Origin: DASYTH01 sp045806965
GTDB taxonomy: Bacteria; Actinomycetota; Actinomycetes; Mycobacteriales; Pseudonocardiaceae
Assembly: GCA_045806965.1 (NCBI GenBank)
Contig: JBJMIG010000050.1
Location: 62,001 to 126,000, forward strand
Direction: 5' to 3'
Length of the DNA: 64,000 nt
In this document: one piece after another, positions 41,758-50,550 of the stretch
How the letters are laid out: every line of letters begins with the position of its first letter
Position numbering within the stretch: position 1 is the first letter of the stretch
The notes under the pieces: model-generated
Told to the model about the DNA's origin: nothing
Databases searched by the model: none
The model's input: only the letters and a program-made list of their open reading frames with translations
Made by a program: the position numbers and the translations under genes

Positions 41758-42189
41758 CTAATGGATGACTTCCGGTGGGTTCTCGAAGTACTCGTCGTCC
41801 GGCCGGATGTCCGGCCGCAGTTCCGGGGTGATCTCCTTGCCGTCGCCGGGGTAGCCCTCCGGCAGGTTGCTCTTCACCAGCTCCAGCGCCTCCGACTCGC
41901 CGAGGAGGTCGCGCATCGTGTCGACCACCTGTCCGCCGACGTCGCGCTGCGCCTTCCGGGTGGTCTCCATGATCAGCCGGGCCAGGGCGTCGGGCTCCAG
42001 GTCGCGCACGCCGGGCCGCAGGGACAGCTCGATCGTCGCGCCGCTGGCACTCACCCGCACGTACACGTTCTCATCCGGGGACGTGGCGGAGCCCTCGACC
42101 TCACGCAGCGCCATGTCGGCGTGTTCCGCGGCGGCGGCGGCGGCCTTGAGCTTTTCGTCGTATTCCAGGAACCACTGCTGTGGATCCAC
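41758..42189 (-). CDS. YbaB/EbfC-like protein of the type VII cassette
   Basis: The 143-residue protein has an N-terminal helix with EYDEKLKAAAAAAEHADMAL, a central beta hairpin with VYVRVSASGATIELSLRPG and a helical part with ARLIMETTRKAQRDVGGQVVDTMRDLLG, the YbaB/EbfC pattern. Its acidic C-terminal tail (PELRPDIRPDDEYFENPPE) is extra. In actinomycetes such proteins often precede EspC-like and WXG genes and may act as chaperones. The GTG at 42189 follows GGAGG with a 7-bp spacer and is preferred over longer starts. Confidence 0.72.
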   Translation of the reverse strand: MDPQQWFLEYDEKLKAAAAAAEHADMALREVEGSATSPDENVYVRVSASGATIELSLRPGVRDLEPDALARLIMETTRKAQRDVGGQVVDTMRDLLGESEALELVKSNLPEGYPGDGKEITPELRPDIRPDDEYFENPPEVIH

Positions 42190-42326
42190 CGCGCGCCCTC
42201 CAACGGTCCGTGACGGATCATCGTGCATCTTTGACGGAGCATGCCCGATTTGGTTCCCCCGAGGGAACGGTTTCCCGACAACTTCTGGATACTGGTTCAC
42301 CGGATGCAGGCGAGGAAGGGGTCCGC

Positions 42327-42416
42327 GTGCCAGCAGCGGCGGCACTGGAGATCAGCGGTAGTTCCGCGCGCCGGCACCGGCCGGGGCTCGGCGGGGTCCG
42401 CGGAGCCGGCCGGTGA
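42327..42416 (+). pseudogene. 29-codon remnant, probably of an ABC-2 transporter ATPase gene
   Basis: The short frame begins VPAAAALEISGSSARR, like the first residues of ABC ATPases (ALEISGLxxRYG), and then ends after a Gly/Arg-rich tail. AGGAAGG precedes the GTG, and its stop overlaps the start of the permease gene (GTGA at 42413), exactly where the partner ATPase gene normally lies. The simplest reading is an internal deletion that removed the nucleotide-binding domain while leaving start and stop. A short leader peptide is the alternative. Confidence 0.45.
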
Positions 42417-43603
42417 GCCGCGCCGGCCTCGCCCGAACCGTTCGGCTGATCGCCGCGCGCGAGCTGAACGCCAAGCTGCGCACCAGATCATTCGTGATCG
42501 GCACCGCGGTGTCCATTGTGGTGCTTGCTGGGTTCGTGCTCATGCAGGGCGCGCTTTTCAACAGTCCCAACAAAGTGGTCGTCGGGCTGACCGGGCAGGC
42601 GATCTCGGTCGCCGACCAGCTACGGCAGGCCGGACAGCAGCTCGGCCATGAGATCGAGACCAGGGAAGTCGCCGATCTGCCGGACGGCACGGCGATGGTG
42701 GATCGCGGCGAGTTGGACGCGGTGGTCAGTGGCGCCCCGGCCGGCCTGGCCGTGCTGGTCCGCGAGGATCTGAACCAGGACCTGCGGGTCGCGCTGGACG
42801 CCATCGTGCAGCAGCAGGTGCTCAAGGCGCAGCTCGCCGCCATCGAGGACCTGGACGCCGACAAGGTGCTGGAGACCGTGGCGAGGGCGCACGTCGCGGT
42901 GACGGCGCTGAAGGCCCCGGATCCGCAAAGCGGCCAGCGGCTCGCGGTGGCCCTGCTGATCATCACGCTGCTCTACGGGTCGCTGGTGGTCTACGGGACC
43001 ATGGTCGCCAACGGCGTGATCGAGGAGAAGTCCAACCGGGTGGTGGAGATCCTGCTGGCCACGGTGCGGCCCTGGCAGCTCCTCGCCGGCAAGGTGCTCG
43101 GCCTCGGCCTGGTCGGGTTGATCCAGCTAGCCGTGATCGGTATCGCCGGACTGCTGGCCGCCTCCGTGACCGGGGCGCTGAGCGATTCGGCAACGGCGGC
43201 CGGGCCGCTGCTCTGGGGACTGTTCTGGTACGTGCTGGGCTACTTCCTCTATGCCACGGTGTACGCCGCGGTCGGGTCGCTGGTCTCCCGCCAGGAGGAC
43301 GCCCAGGCCGTGCTCACCCCGATCACGCTGATCCTGGTGGTGTCGTTCGTGCTCGGCGTCAGCGTGCTGGCCAGGGACGCGACCAGCACGGCCAGCACGG
43401 TGCTGTCGCTGCTGCCGCCGTTCTCCCCCATCCTGATGCCGGGCAAAATCGCGCTGAACGCGGCGCCCGGCTGGCAGGTCGCCGTGGCGATCCTGCTCAC
43501 CCTGGCCACGATCGCGGGGCTCACCCTGATCGGCGGCAAGATCTACGGCAACGCCGTGTTGCGGGTCGGCAGCCGGGTCCGGCTGCGCGACGTCCTGCGC
43601 TAG
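42413..43603 (+). CDS. ABC-2 type permease (NatB/YhaP-like)
   Basis: The 396-residue permease has a first membrane helix (about 28-48), a long extracytoplasmic region with helical segments (50-180), then five or six helices. The conserved NGVIEEKSNRVVEILLATVRPWQLLAGKVLG loop near residue 200 (split here) marks the CcmB/NatB-like ABC-2 family, which exports ions, drugs or lipids. It needs an ATPase, but the preceding frame is only 29 codons long and no ATPase is adjacent. It may be orphaned or use a partner from elsewhere. Confidence 0.85.
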   Translation: MSRAGLARTVRLIAARELNAKLRTRSFVIGTAVSIVVLAGFVLMQGALFNSPNKVVVGLTGQAISVADQLRQAGQQLGHEIETREVADLPDGTAMVDRGELDAVVSGAPAGLAVLVREDLNQDLRVALDAIVQQQVLKAQLAAIEDLDADKVLETVARAHVAVTALKAPDPQSGQRLAVALLIITLLYGSLVVYGTMVANGVIEEKSNRVVEILLATVRPWQLLAGKVLGLGLVGLIQLAVIGIAGLLAASVTGALSDSATAAGPLLWGLFWYVLGYFLYATVYAAVGSLVSRQEDAQAVLTPITLILVVSFVLGVSVLARDATSTASTVLSLLPPFSPILMPGKIALNAAPGWQVAVAILLTLATIAGLTLIGGKIYGNAVLRVGSRVRLRDVLR

Positions 43604-43641
43604 CTCCTTTGGTCTACACCGTTCGTCGGGTTCCTCCCGCG

Positions 43642-43657
43642 TGTCGCATAAGCGACA
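43642..43657. promoter_or_regulatory. Inverted repeat TGTCGC-ATAA-GCGACA upstream of the M6 protease
   Basis: A perfect 6-4-6 inverted repeat lies 67 bp before the TTG start of the InhA-like protease, in the 120-bp gap after the permease gene. It is a possible operator or a weak permease terminator. Confidence 0.35.
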
Positions 43658-43723
43658 ATGCGCAACTGTCTAATGACTCGATCGGGTCGATCACCCCTTC
43701 TGGGCGACCCTTGGAGGAATCAG

Positions 43724-46105
43724 TTGCGACAAAGAGTAGTAGTCAGTCTGGCCACGGCCGCCGCCCTTGTGGTCGGCGGGCTGGTGGCGGCGACCCCGGC
43801 CGCCACCGCGGCCCCCGCCGCCACCGACCAAATCGGCGCGAACCGGGCGGCGCAGGGCGCCGACGAGCAGGTCAGCGTCACCGAGCAGAAAACCCGGACG
43901 CTGCGCCAAGAAGCGCTCACCGGCGTGCTCAACGGCACCAAGAAGGCCGAGAAGCGCGGTAGCAGCACCGTGGTCAAGATGGGCAAGAAGCCCGCGGCCA
44001 AGGGCAAGAACGGTCCCGCCGAGGTCGATCAGTACGTCGAGCTGTCCAACGAGCGAACCGATCGGATCTTCGTGGTGCTCGCCGAGTTCGGCGATCAGCG
44101 GCACCCGTCCTATCCCGACCGGGACACCGATCCCAACACCGCTGGACCGGTCCGGTTCGACGGACCGTCGCACAACCAGATCCCGCAGCCGAACCGCAAC
44201 GTGGACAACAGCACCCTCTGGTTGCCCGAATACAGCCGCCAGCACTACGAGGACCTGTACTTCTCCACCAACCCCAGCACCGACTCGCTGACCAACTTCT
44301 ACCGCAAGCAGTCCTCCGGCCGGTACTCGGTCGAGGGTGAGGTCACCGACTGGGTGCGGGTGCCGTTCAACCAGGCCCGGTATGGCCGGTCCAACGGCTT
44401 CCCGTGCGGCGGGATCATCTGCAACAACGCCTTCGAGCTGGTCAAGGACGGTGTCAACCAGTGGTTCAACGACCAACTGGCCACCGGCAAGACCCGCGAG
44501 CTGGTCACGGCGGAACTGGCCCAGTTCGACGTGCGGGACCGCAACGACTTCGACGGCGACGGCAACTTCGACGAGCCGGACGGCTACCTCGACCACTTCC
44601 AGATCGTGCACGCCGGCGGCGACCAGGCCGACGCTGACCCGGTCTACGGCGAGGACGCCATCTGGAGCCACCGCGGCTTCGCGTTCAGCAGCACCAGCAC
44701 CGGCCCGGTCGGCAACCTCAAGGGCGGCACCCAGGTCGGCGACACCGGCCTCTGGGTCGGCGACTACACCATGCAGCCGGAGAACGGCGGCGTCGGCGTG
44801 TTCGCCCACGAGTTCGCTCACGACCTGGGCCTACCGGACCTGTACGACACCTCCGGCGGCGGGCAGAACAACGTCAACTGGTGGTCGCTGATGGCGCAGC
44901 AGCGCGTCTCCGGCCCCGGCGAGGTGCTGGCCACCCGGGTCAACGACATGGACGCCTGGTCCAAGTTGCAGCTCGGCTGGCTGGACTACGAGGTCGTGGT
45001 CGCCGGTCAGAACCGGACGCTCGACCTTGGCCCGCACGAGTACAACTCGGCCAAGGCACAGGGCGCCGTGGTGGTGTTGCCGGACAAGGTCAAGACGTCC
45101 CAGTACGGCGGGCCGTTCGCCGGCACCCGGCAGTGGTGGAGCAGCAAGGGCGACGACCTCGACAACTCCATGAGCCGCCCGATCGATCTGACCGGCAAGT
45201 CCTCGGCCTCGATCACGCTCAAGGCCAGGTACGACATCGAGGAGGACTTCGACTACCTCTACGCGCAGGTGTCCCAGGACGGTGGCACCACGTGGACCTC
45301 GCTGGACGGAACGGTGAACGGGCAGCCGTTCGGCCGTGACTCGGGCAACGCGCCGTCGATCACCGGCAGCACCAACGGAGCCTGGGTCGACCTGAACATC
45401 CCGCTGACCTCGGTGGTCGGCAAGAACGTCATGTTCCGGTTCCGCTACCGCACCGACGGCGGCCTGGCGCTCAACGGGTTCTTCGCGGACAACATCACGA
45501 TCACCGCGGATGGCGCGACGGTGCTCTCCGATGGCGCCGAGAACGGGAACAACGGCTGGGCGCTCAACGGTTTCCGCACCACCACGGGCACCGAGACCCA
45601 GTCGTTCGACAACTTCTACGTCGCGTCCAACCGCACGTACCAGTCCTACGACCAGTACATGCAGACCGGCCCGTACAACTTCGGGTTCCCGGACCGGCCG
45701 AAGTGGGTCGAGCACTTCCCGTACCAGACCGGCCTACTCGTGTCCTATTGGGACACTTCGCAGGCGGACAACAACACCAGCCAGCACCACGGCGAGGGCC
45801 TGATCCTGCCGATCGACGCGCACCCGGCGCCGATCTACAACCTGGAAGGCCTGCCATGGCGGGAGCGGATCGCCGGCTACGACGTGCCGTTCTCGCTCAG
45901 CAAGGCGGACTCGTTCACCTTGCACATCAACGGAAAGGCCAGCTTCATCCGGGGCCAGAACGCGGTGCCGCTGTTCGACGACACGAAGCAGTTCCTCTAC
46001 CCCGAGCAGCCGAACGCGGGCGTGACCCTGCCGGCCACCGGCACGACCATCAGGGTCGTGTCCCAGTCCGGCACCTCGATGCGGATCCGGATCGGAACCC
46101 GCTGA
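43724..46105 (+). CDS. Immune inhibitor A-like M6 metallopeptidase, secreted
   Basis: The 793-residue secreted zinc protease has a signal peptide (LRQRVVVSLATAAALVVGG... to ATAAPA, about 28 residues), a propeptide, and a catalytic domain with HEFAHDLGLPD (His362, Glu363, His366, Asp372), the M6 form of the HExxH motif. A downstream beta-rich region with two MAM/immune-inhibitor-like segments (FDYLYAQVSQDGG) completes it. I place the start at the TTG at 43724, because GGAGG lies 6 bp upstream and the signal peptide then starts cleanly; an ATG at 43658 would put 22 unlikely residues in front. A perfect hairpin follows the gene. Confidence 0.9.
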   Translation: MRQRVVVSLATAAALVVGGLVAATPAATAAPAATDQIGANRAAQGADEQVSVTEQKTRTLRQEALTGVLNGTKKAEKRGSSTVVKMGKKPAAKGKNGPAEVDQYVELSNERTDRIFVVLAEFGDQRHPSYPDRDTDPNTAGPVRFDGPSHNQIPQPNRNVDNSTLWLPEYSRQHYEDLYFSTNPSTDSLTNFYRKQSSGRYSVEGEVTDWVRVPFNQARYGRSNGFPCGGIICNNAFELVKDGVNQWFNDQLATGKTRELVTAELAQFDVRDRNDFDGDGNFDEPDGYLDHFQIVHAGGDQADADPVYGEDAIWSHRGFAFSSTSTGPVGNLKGGTQVGDTGLWVGDYTMQPENGGVGVFAHEFAHDLGLPDLYDTSGGGQNNVNWWSLMAQQRVSGPGEVLATRVNDMDAWSKLQLGWLDYEVVVAGQNRTLDLGPHEYNSAKAQGAVVVLPDKVKTSQYGGPFAGTRQWWSSKGDDLDNSMSRPIDLTGKSSASITLKARYDIEEDFDYLYAQVSQDGGTTWTSLDGTVNGQPFGRDSGNAPSITGSTNGAWVDLNIPLTSVVGKNVMFRFRYRTDGGLALNGFFADNITITADGATVLSDGAENGNNGWALNGFRTTTGTETQSFDNFYVASNRTYQSYDQYMQTGPYNFGFPDRPKWVEHFPYQTGLLVSYWDTSQADNNTSQHHGEGLILPIDAHPAPIYNLEGLPWRERIAGYDVPFSLSKADSFTLHINGKASFIRGQNAVPLFDDTKQFLYPEQPNAGVTLPATGTTIRVVSQSGTSMRIRIGTR

Positions 46106-46116
46106 GCACATCACCC

Positions 46117-46155
46117 GACGCGGCCCCCGCACCGGATCGGTGCGGGGGCCGCGTC
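46117..46155. terminator. 18-bp hairpin between the M6 protease and citrate synthase genes
   Basis: A perfect 18-bp inverted repeat (GACGCGGCCCCCGCACCG and complement) with a GAT loop lies 11 bp after the protease stop and 36 bp past the convergent citrate synthase end. It can serve both genes. Confidence 0.85.
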
Positions 46156-46191
46156 AGCTGGGTCTGGGCCGCGCTCGCCCGGCGCGCAAGG

Positions 46192-47496
<1,305 letters not shown>

Positions 47497-47593
47497 GTGC
47501 GTCTCCCACTCAAAGCCCTGTTGGTTTTGGGTTGTCCATTCTTACGGTAGTGCTTCACCGGCGCTACGGACACTTGTCGCCCCGCGACGTCTC

Positions 47594-48568
47594 TCACATG
47601 AGCTCGGCGCGGTAGGGCGGCTCGGCGCCCGCCCGGGACACGGTGATCGCGGCCGCACGCGCGGCCAGGCGCAGCGCCGCGAGCCAGCCGTCCGTACCGA
47701 TCTCGCGCAGCCCGTTCGGATCGCCGACGCCCGCCTGGTCCAGCCAGTACAGCAACGCGCCGTGCACGGTGTCACCGGCGCCGATGGTGTCCACCACCGT
47801 GGCCCGCCCGGCCGGCACGGCGATCGGCTCGGCATCCGGGGTCACGGCCAGCAGTCCGTCCGCGCCCCTGGTGATCACCGCCGCGGCCGGGCCCTTGGCC
47901 AGCCAGTCAAGAACCGCCTCGAACACCGCGCCCTCCGGCGCGTCCACGTCCAGCCCGGCCAGCCAGCGAGCGTCCTCAACGGACAGCTTGAGCAGGCCGA
48001 TGTCCGGCAGCCAGGAGGCGAACCGGGCCCGGTAGGCGTCCGGATCGGCGACCAGCACCGGACGGATGTTGGGATCCAGCACGGTGAGCCCGCCGCGCGC
48101 GGCATGCCGGCGCAGCAGCGCCTCGTAGCTGCTCGCGCCCGGTTCGAGCAGCAGGGACAGGGTGCCGAGGGAGAGCGTGGTCACCTCGGCCGGCAACTCG
48201 CCGGGGTCGGCCACCAGCCGGTCGGCCGTTCCCTCCACATGGAACGAGTAGCGCGCCGAGCCGTCCGGGGAGATGCCCGCCACCGCGAGCGTGGTGGGCT
48301 CGCTCCCGCGCTGCACCATGGTGACGTCCACACCGGAGTGCCGAAGCCGGCGCAGCAACGCCTCGCCGAACGTGTCGGTGGACAGCCGGGACAGGAACCG
48401 GACCGGAACACCCAGCCGGCCAACCGTGATCGCCACGTTGTAGGGGCCGCCACCGGGCAGCGGGCGAAGCAGCGGCAGCTCGCCGGCCGTCCGACCGCCG
48501 GACCGATCGTCTACAGTGGACTTTTCCGGCACCAGATCGACAAGCGCCTCACCACCTACCAGGATCAC
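47594..48568 (-). CDS. PfkB-family carbohydrate kinase (fructokinase-like)
   Basis: The 324-residue ribokinase-family enzyme has the N-terminal VGGEALVDLVPE and the substrate-binding GGGPYNVAITVGRLG near residue 36. The C-terminal PfkB signature VDTIGAGDTVHGALL near residue 265 holds the catalytic aspartate. Such enzymes phosphorylate fructose, ribose or similar sugars; fructose is a guess. The GTG at 48568 overlaps the stop of the upstream TetR gene (GTGA) and follows GGAGA by 5 bp, so both are co-translated. Confidence 0.88.
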   Translation of the reverse strand: MILVGGEALVDLVPEKSTVDDRSGGRTAGELPLLRPLPGGGPYNVAITVGRLGVPVRFLSRLSTDTFGEALLRRLRHSGVDVTMVQRGSEPTTLAVAGISPDGSARYSFHVEGTADRLVADPGELPAEVTTLSLGTLSLLLEPGASSYEALLRRHAARGGLTVLDPNIRPVLVADPDAYRARFASWLPDIGLLKLSVEDARWLAGLDVDAPEGAVFEAVLDWLAKGPAAAVITRGADGLLAVTPDAEPIAVPAGRATVVDTIGAGDTVHGALLYWLDQAGVGDPNGLREIGTDGWLAALRLAARAAAITVSRAGAEPPYRAELM

Positions 48569-49179
48569 GGTTTCTCCAGCCCGCCCAACAGTAACTCGGA
48601 CAGCGCGGTGAAGGCCTCGGCGTCCGACACGCCGGTGCGCTCGCCGAGCACCCCGGTCTGGATGCCCTCGATCAGCAGCGCCACCATCTCGGCGACCAGC
48701 TTCGCGTGTACGTGGCGGAACGTCCCGTCGGCGAGCCCCTGCAAGATGAACGAGCGCAGCCGTTCCGCCGCGGCCCGCGAGTTGCGCTGGTAGATGGCCC
48801 TGGCCGGGGGGAAGGCGGCGACGTCGGCGATGAACGCCGGCGAGGCGTCGCCGAGCTCCTCGGTCACGCCGCGCAGGTAGGCGGCGATCAGCTCGCGGGC
48901 ATCGAGCCGGCCGGCGATCCTTTTCTCGATCCGCTCGGTGGCGCCCCGGAAGAAGTGCCCCACCATCTTCACCGCGAGTTGGGCCTTGCTCGGCGCCAGC
49001 GCGTAGAGGGTGGACTTCGAGCAGCGCATCCGGGACGCCAGGTCGTCCAGCGTCAGGTGCGCGAAACCCTCGGCGAGAACCAGCTCGACCAGGCCGTCGA
49101 GCAGGGCCGCCTGGCGCGCGGTCGGTGCGGGCCTGGTCCGCGCCGACTCGAACGGCGGTTGCGGCGGGCTCAGGCTCAC
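48565..49179 (-). CDS. TetR family transcriptional regulator
   Basis: The 204-residue regulator has its helix-turn-helix at residues 25-70: LVELVLAEGFAHLTLDDLASRMRCSKSTLYALAPSK. A C-terminal ligand domain with a TetR-C pattern follows. It starts with GTG at 49179 and is divergent from the acyl-CoA dehydrogenase gene, whose promoter carries a palindrome. The likely target is therefore fatty acyl-CoA oxidation, with acyl-CoA as a possible ligand. Coupling to the sugar kinase downstream is unexpected for such a role. Confidence 0.85.
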   Translation of the reverse strand: MSLSPPQPPFESARTRPAPTARQAALLDGLVELVLAEGFAHLTLDDLASRMRCSKSTLYALAPSKAQLAVKMVGHFFRGATERIEKRIAGRLDARELIAAYLRGVTEELGDASPAFIADVAAFPPARAIYQRNSRAAAERLRSFILQGLADGTFRHVHAKLVAEMVALLIEGIQTGVLGERTGVSDAEAFTALSELLLGGLEKP

Positions 49180-49237
49180 AACCGTTCACAGTATTCGACA
49201 GCCGGGCGCACCGCACAGTACGCTGGGGCGTCCCCCA

Positions 49238-49253
49238 GTACTGTTACTAGTAC
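49238..49253. promoter_or_regulatory. TetR operator candidate GTACT-N6-AGTAC
   Basis: A perfect inverted repeat lies in the 84-bp gap between the divergent TetR gene and the acyl-CoA dehydrogenase gene, ending 10 bp before the ATG. Binding would cover the ribosome binding site and promoter of the dehydrogenase. Confidence 0.55.
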
Positions 49254-49263
49254 AGGAGAGCAC

Positions 49264-50409
49264 ATGCCCGCCGAGCGCCTATTGCCCACCACCGAGGCCG
49301 AGGACCTGCTCAAACTGGTCCGGGAGATCGCCCGCGACGAGCTCGCGCCGGTCGCGTCCCGCTACGAGGATGAGGCACGCTTCCCGCGCGAGCAGTTCCG
49401 GCTGCTCGGCCGAAGCGGGCTGCTCGGCCTGCCCTACCCGGAGCGCTGGGGTGGCGGCGCCATCGGTTACGAGGTGTATCTCCAGGCTCTCGAGGAGATC
49501 GCGAGCGCCTGGATGACCGTCGGCGTGGGCCTGTCGGTGCACACCATGTCGTGCTACGCACTCGCCGAGTACGGCACCGAGGAGCAACGCACCCGGTGGC
49601 TGCCCGACCTGCTCGCCGGCCAGTTGCTCGGCGCCTACGCGCTGTCCGAAACCGAGGCCGGCTCGGACGCCGCGGCGCTGTCCACCCGCGCGGTGCGGAC
49701 CGGGACGCAGTACACCGTCAACGGCACCAAGGCCTGGATCACGCACGGCGGCCAGGCCGACTACTACACCACCATGGTGCGCACCTCGGATGACGGCCCG
49801 CGCGGGATCAGCTGCCTGCTGGTGGACGCCGCGACACCGGGCCTTTCGGCCGGGACGCCGGAACGCAAGATGGGCCTGAACGGGTCGACCACCACCCAAA
49901 TGGTCTTCCAGAACGCGACGATCGACGCGGACCGGCTGCTCGGCGCCGAGGGCGAGGGCCTCAAGATCGCGCTGTCCTCGCTGTCCTCCGGCCGGCTCGG
50001 CATCGCCGCCTGCGCGGTCGGTCTCGCGCAGGCCGCGCTGGACGAGGCGGTCGCCTACGCTAAGCAGCGCACCCAGTTCGGCAAGACAATCATCGAGTTC
50101 CAGGGCGTCGAGTTCCTGCTCGCTGACATGGCCGCGGCGGTAGAATCGTCTCGGGCCACTTACCTGGAGGCCGCCCGGCGGCGCGACCGCGGGCTACCCT
50201 TCCAGCGTCAGGCCTCGATCGCCAAGCTCATCGCCACCGACGCCGCGATGAAGGTCACCACCGACGCCGTCCAGGTCCTCGGCGGCGCCGGCTACACCCG
50301 GGACTTTCCGGTGGAGCGGTACATGCGCGAGGCGAAGGTCCCGCAGATCTTCGAGGGCACCAACCAGATCCAGCGCATGGTCATCGCCCGGGACCTACGC
50401 CGGTCCTGA
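49264..50409 (+). CDS. Acyl-CoA dehydrogenase
   Basis: This 381-residue FAD-dependent enzyme introduces the alpha-beta double bond in acyl-CoA. It is canonical: YALSETEAGSDAAALST (ACAD signature 1), NGTKAWITHGG, QRTQFGKTIIEFQ and the C-terminal QVLGGAGYTRDFPVERYMREAKVPQIFEGTNQIQR (given here in parts), whose glutamate in FEGTNQIQ is the likely base. AGGAG precedes the ATG by 6 bp. Regulation by the divergent TetR is likely. It serves as an in-window reference for the divergent ACAD-fold protein at 1589. Confidence 0.93.
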   Translation: MPAERLLPTTEAEDLLKLVREIARDELAPVASRYEDEARFPREQFRLLGRSGLLGLPYPERWGGGAIGYEVYLQALEEIASAWMTVGVGLSVHTMSCYALAEYGTEEQRTRWLPDLLAGQLLGAYALSETEAGSDAAALSTRAVRTGTQYTVNGTKAWITHGGQADYYTTMVRTSDDGPRGISCLLVDAATPGLSAGTPERKMGLNGSTTTQMVFQNATIDADRLLGAEGEGLKIALSSLSSGRLGIAACAVGLAQAALDEAVAYAKQRTQFGKTIIEFQGVEFLLADMAAAVESSRATYLEAARRRDRGLPFQRQASIAKLIATDAAMKVTTDAVQVLGGAGYTRDFPVERYMREAKVPQIFEGTNQIQRMVIARDLRRS

Positions 50410-50426
50410 TCCGCCGGAGCCCGCGC

Positions 50427-50525
50427 GTACAGCGGAAGGTCACCTTGCGCTGTACCGGAGCTGTCCGTACAGCGGAATGTCACCTTCCTGCGCTTCTAAC
50501 AGCGGAATGTCACCTTGCGCTGTAC
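50427..50525 (+). repeat. Dispersed palindromic repeat, copies 4 to 6
   Basis: Three units lie in tandem in the gap between the acyl-CoA dehydrogenase and the amidohydrolase: 50427-50455, 50467-50494 and 50499-50525. The first is an almost perfect palindrome: outer arms GTACAGCG/CGCTGTAC, inner AAGGT/ACCTT around a central C. Related copies occur near 9910 and 19269. Confidence 0.8.
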
Positions 50526-50550
50526 GCGAGCGATGTCGAGCGAGCGCCCG

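Noticed and set aside
50427..50525. CRISPR array
   Set aside because: Three repeat units have unequal, very short spacers (about 4 to 11 bp), and related copies are scattered elsewhere; no cas gene is present.
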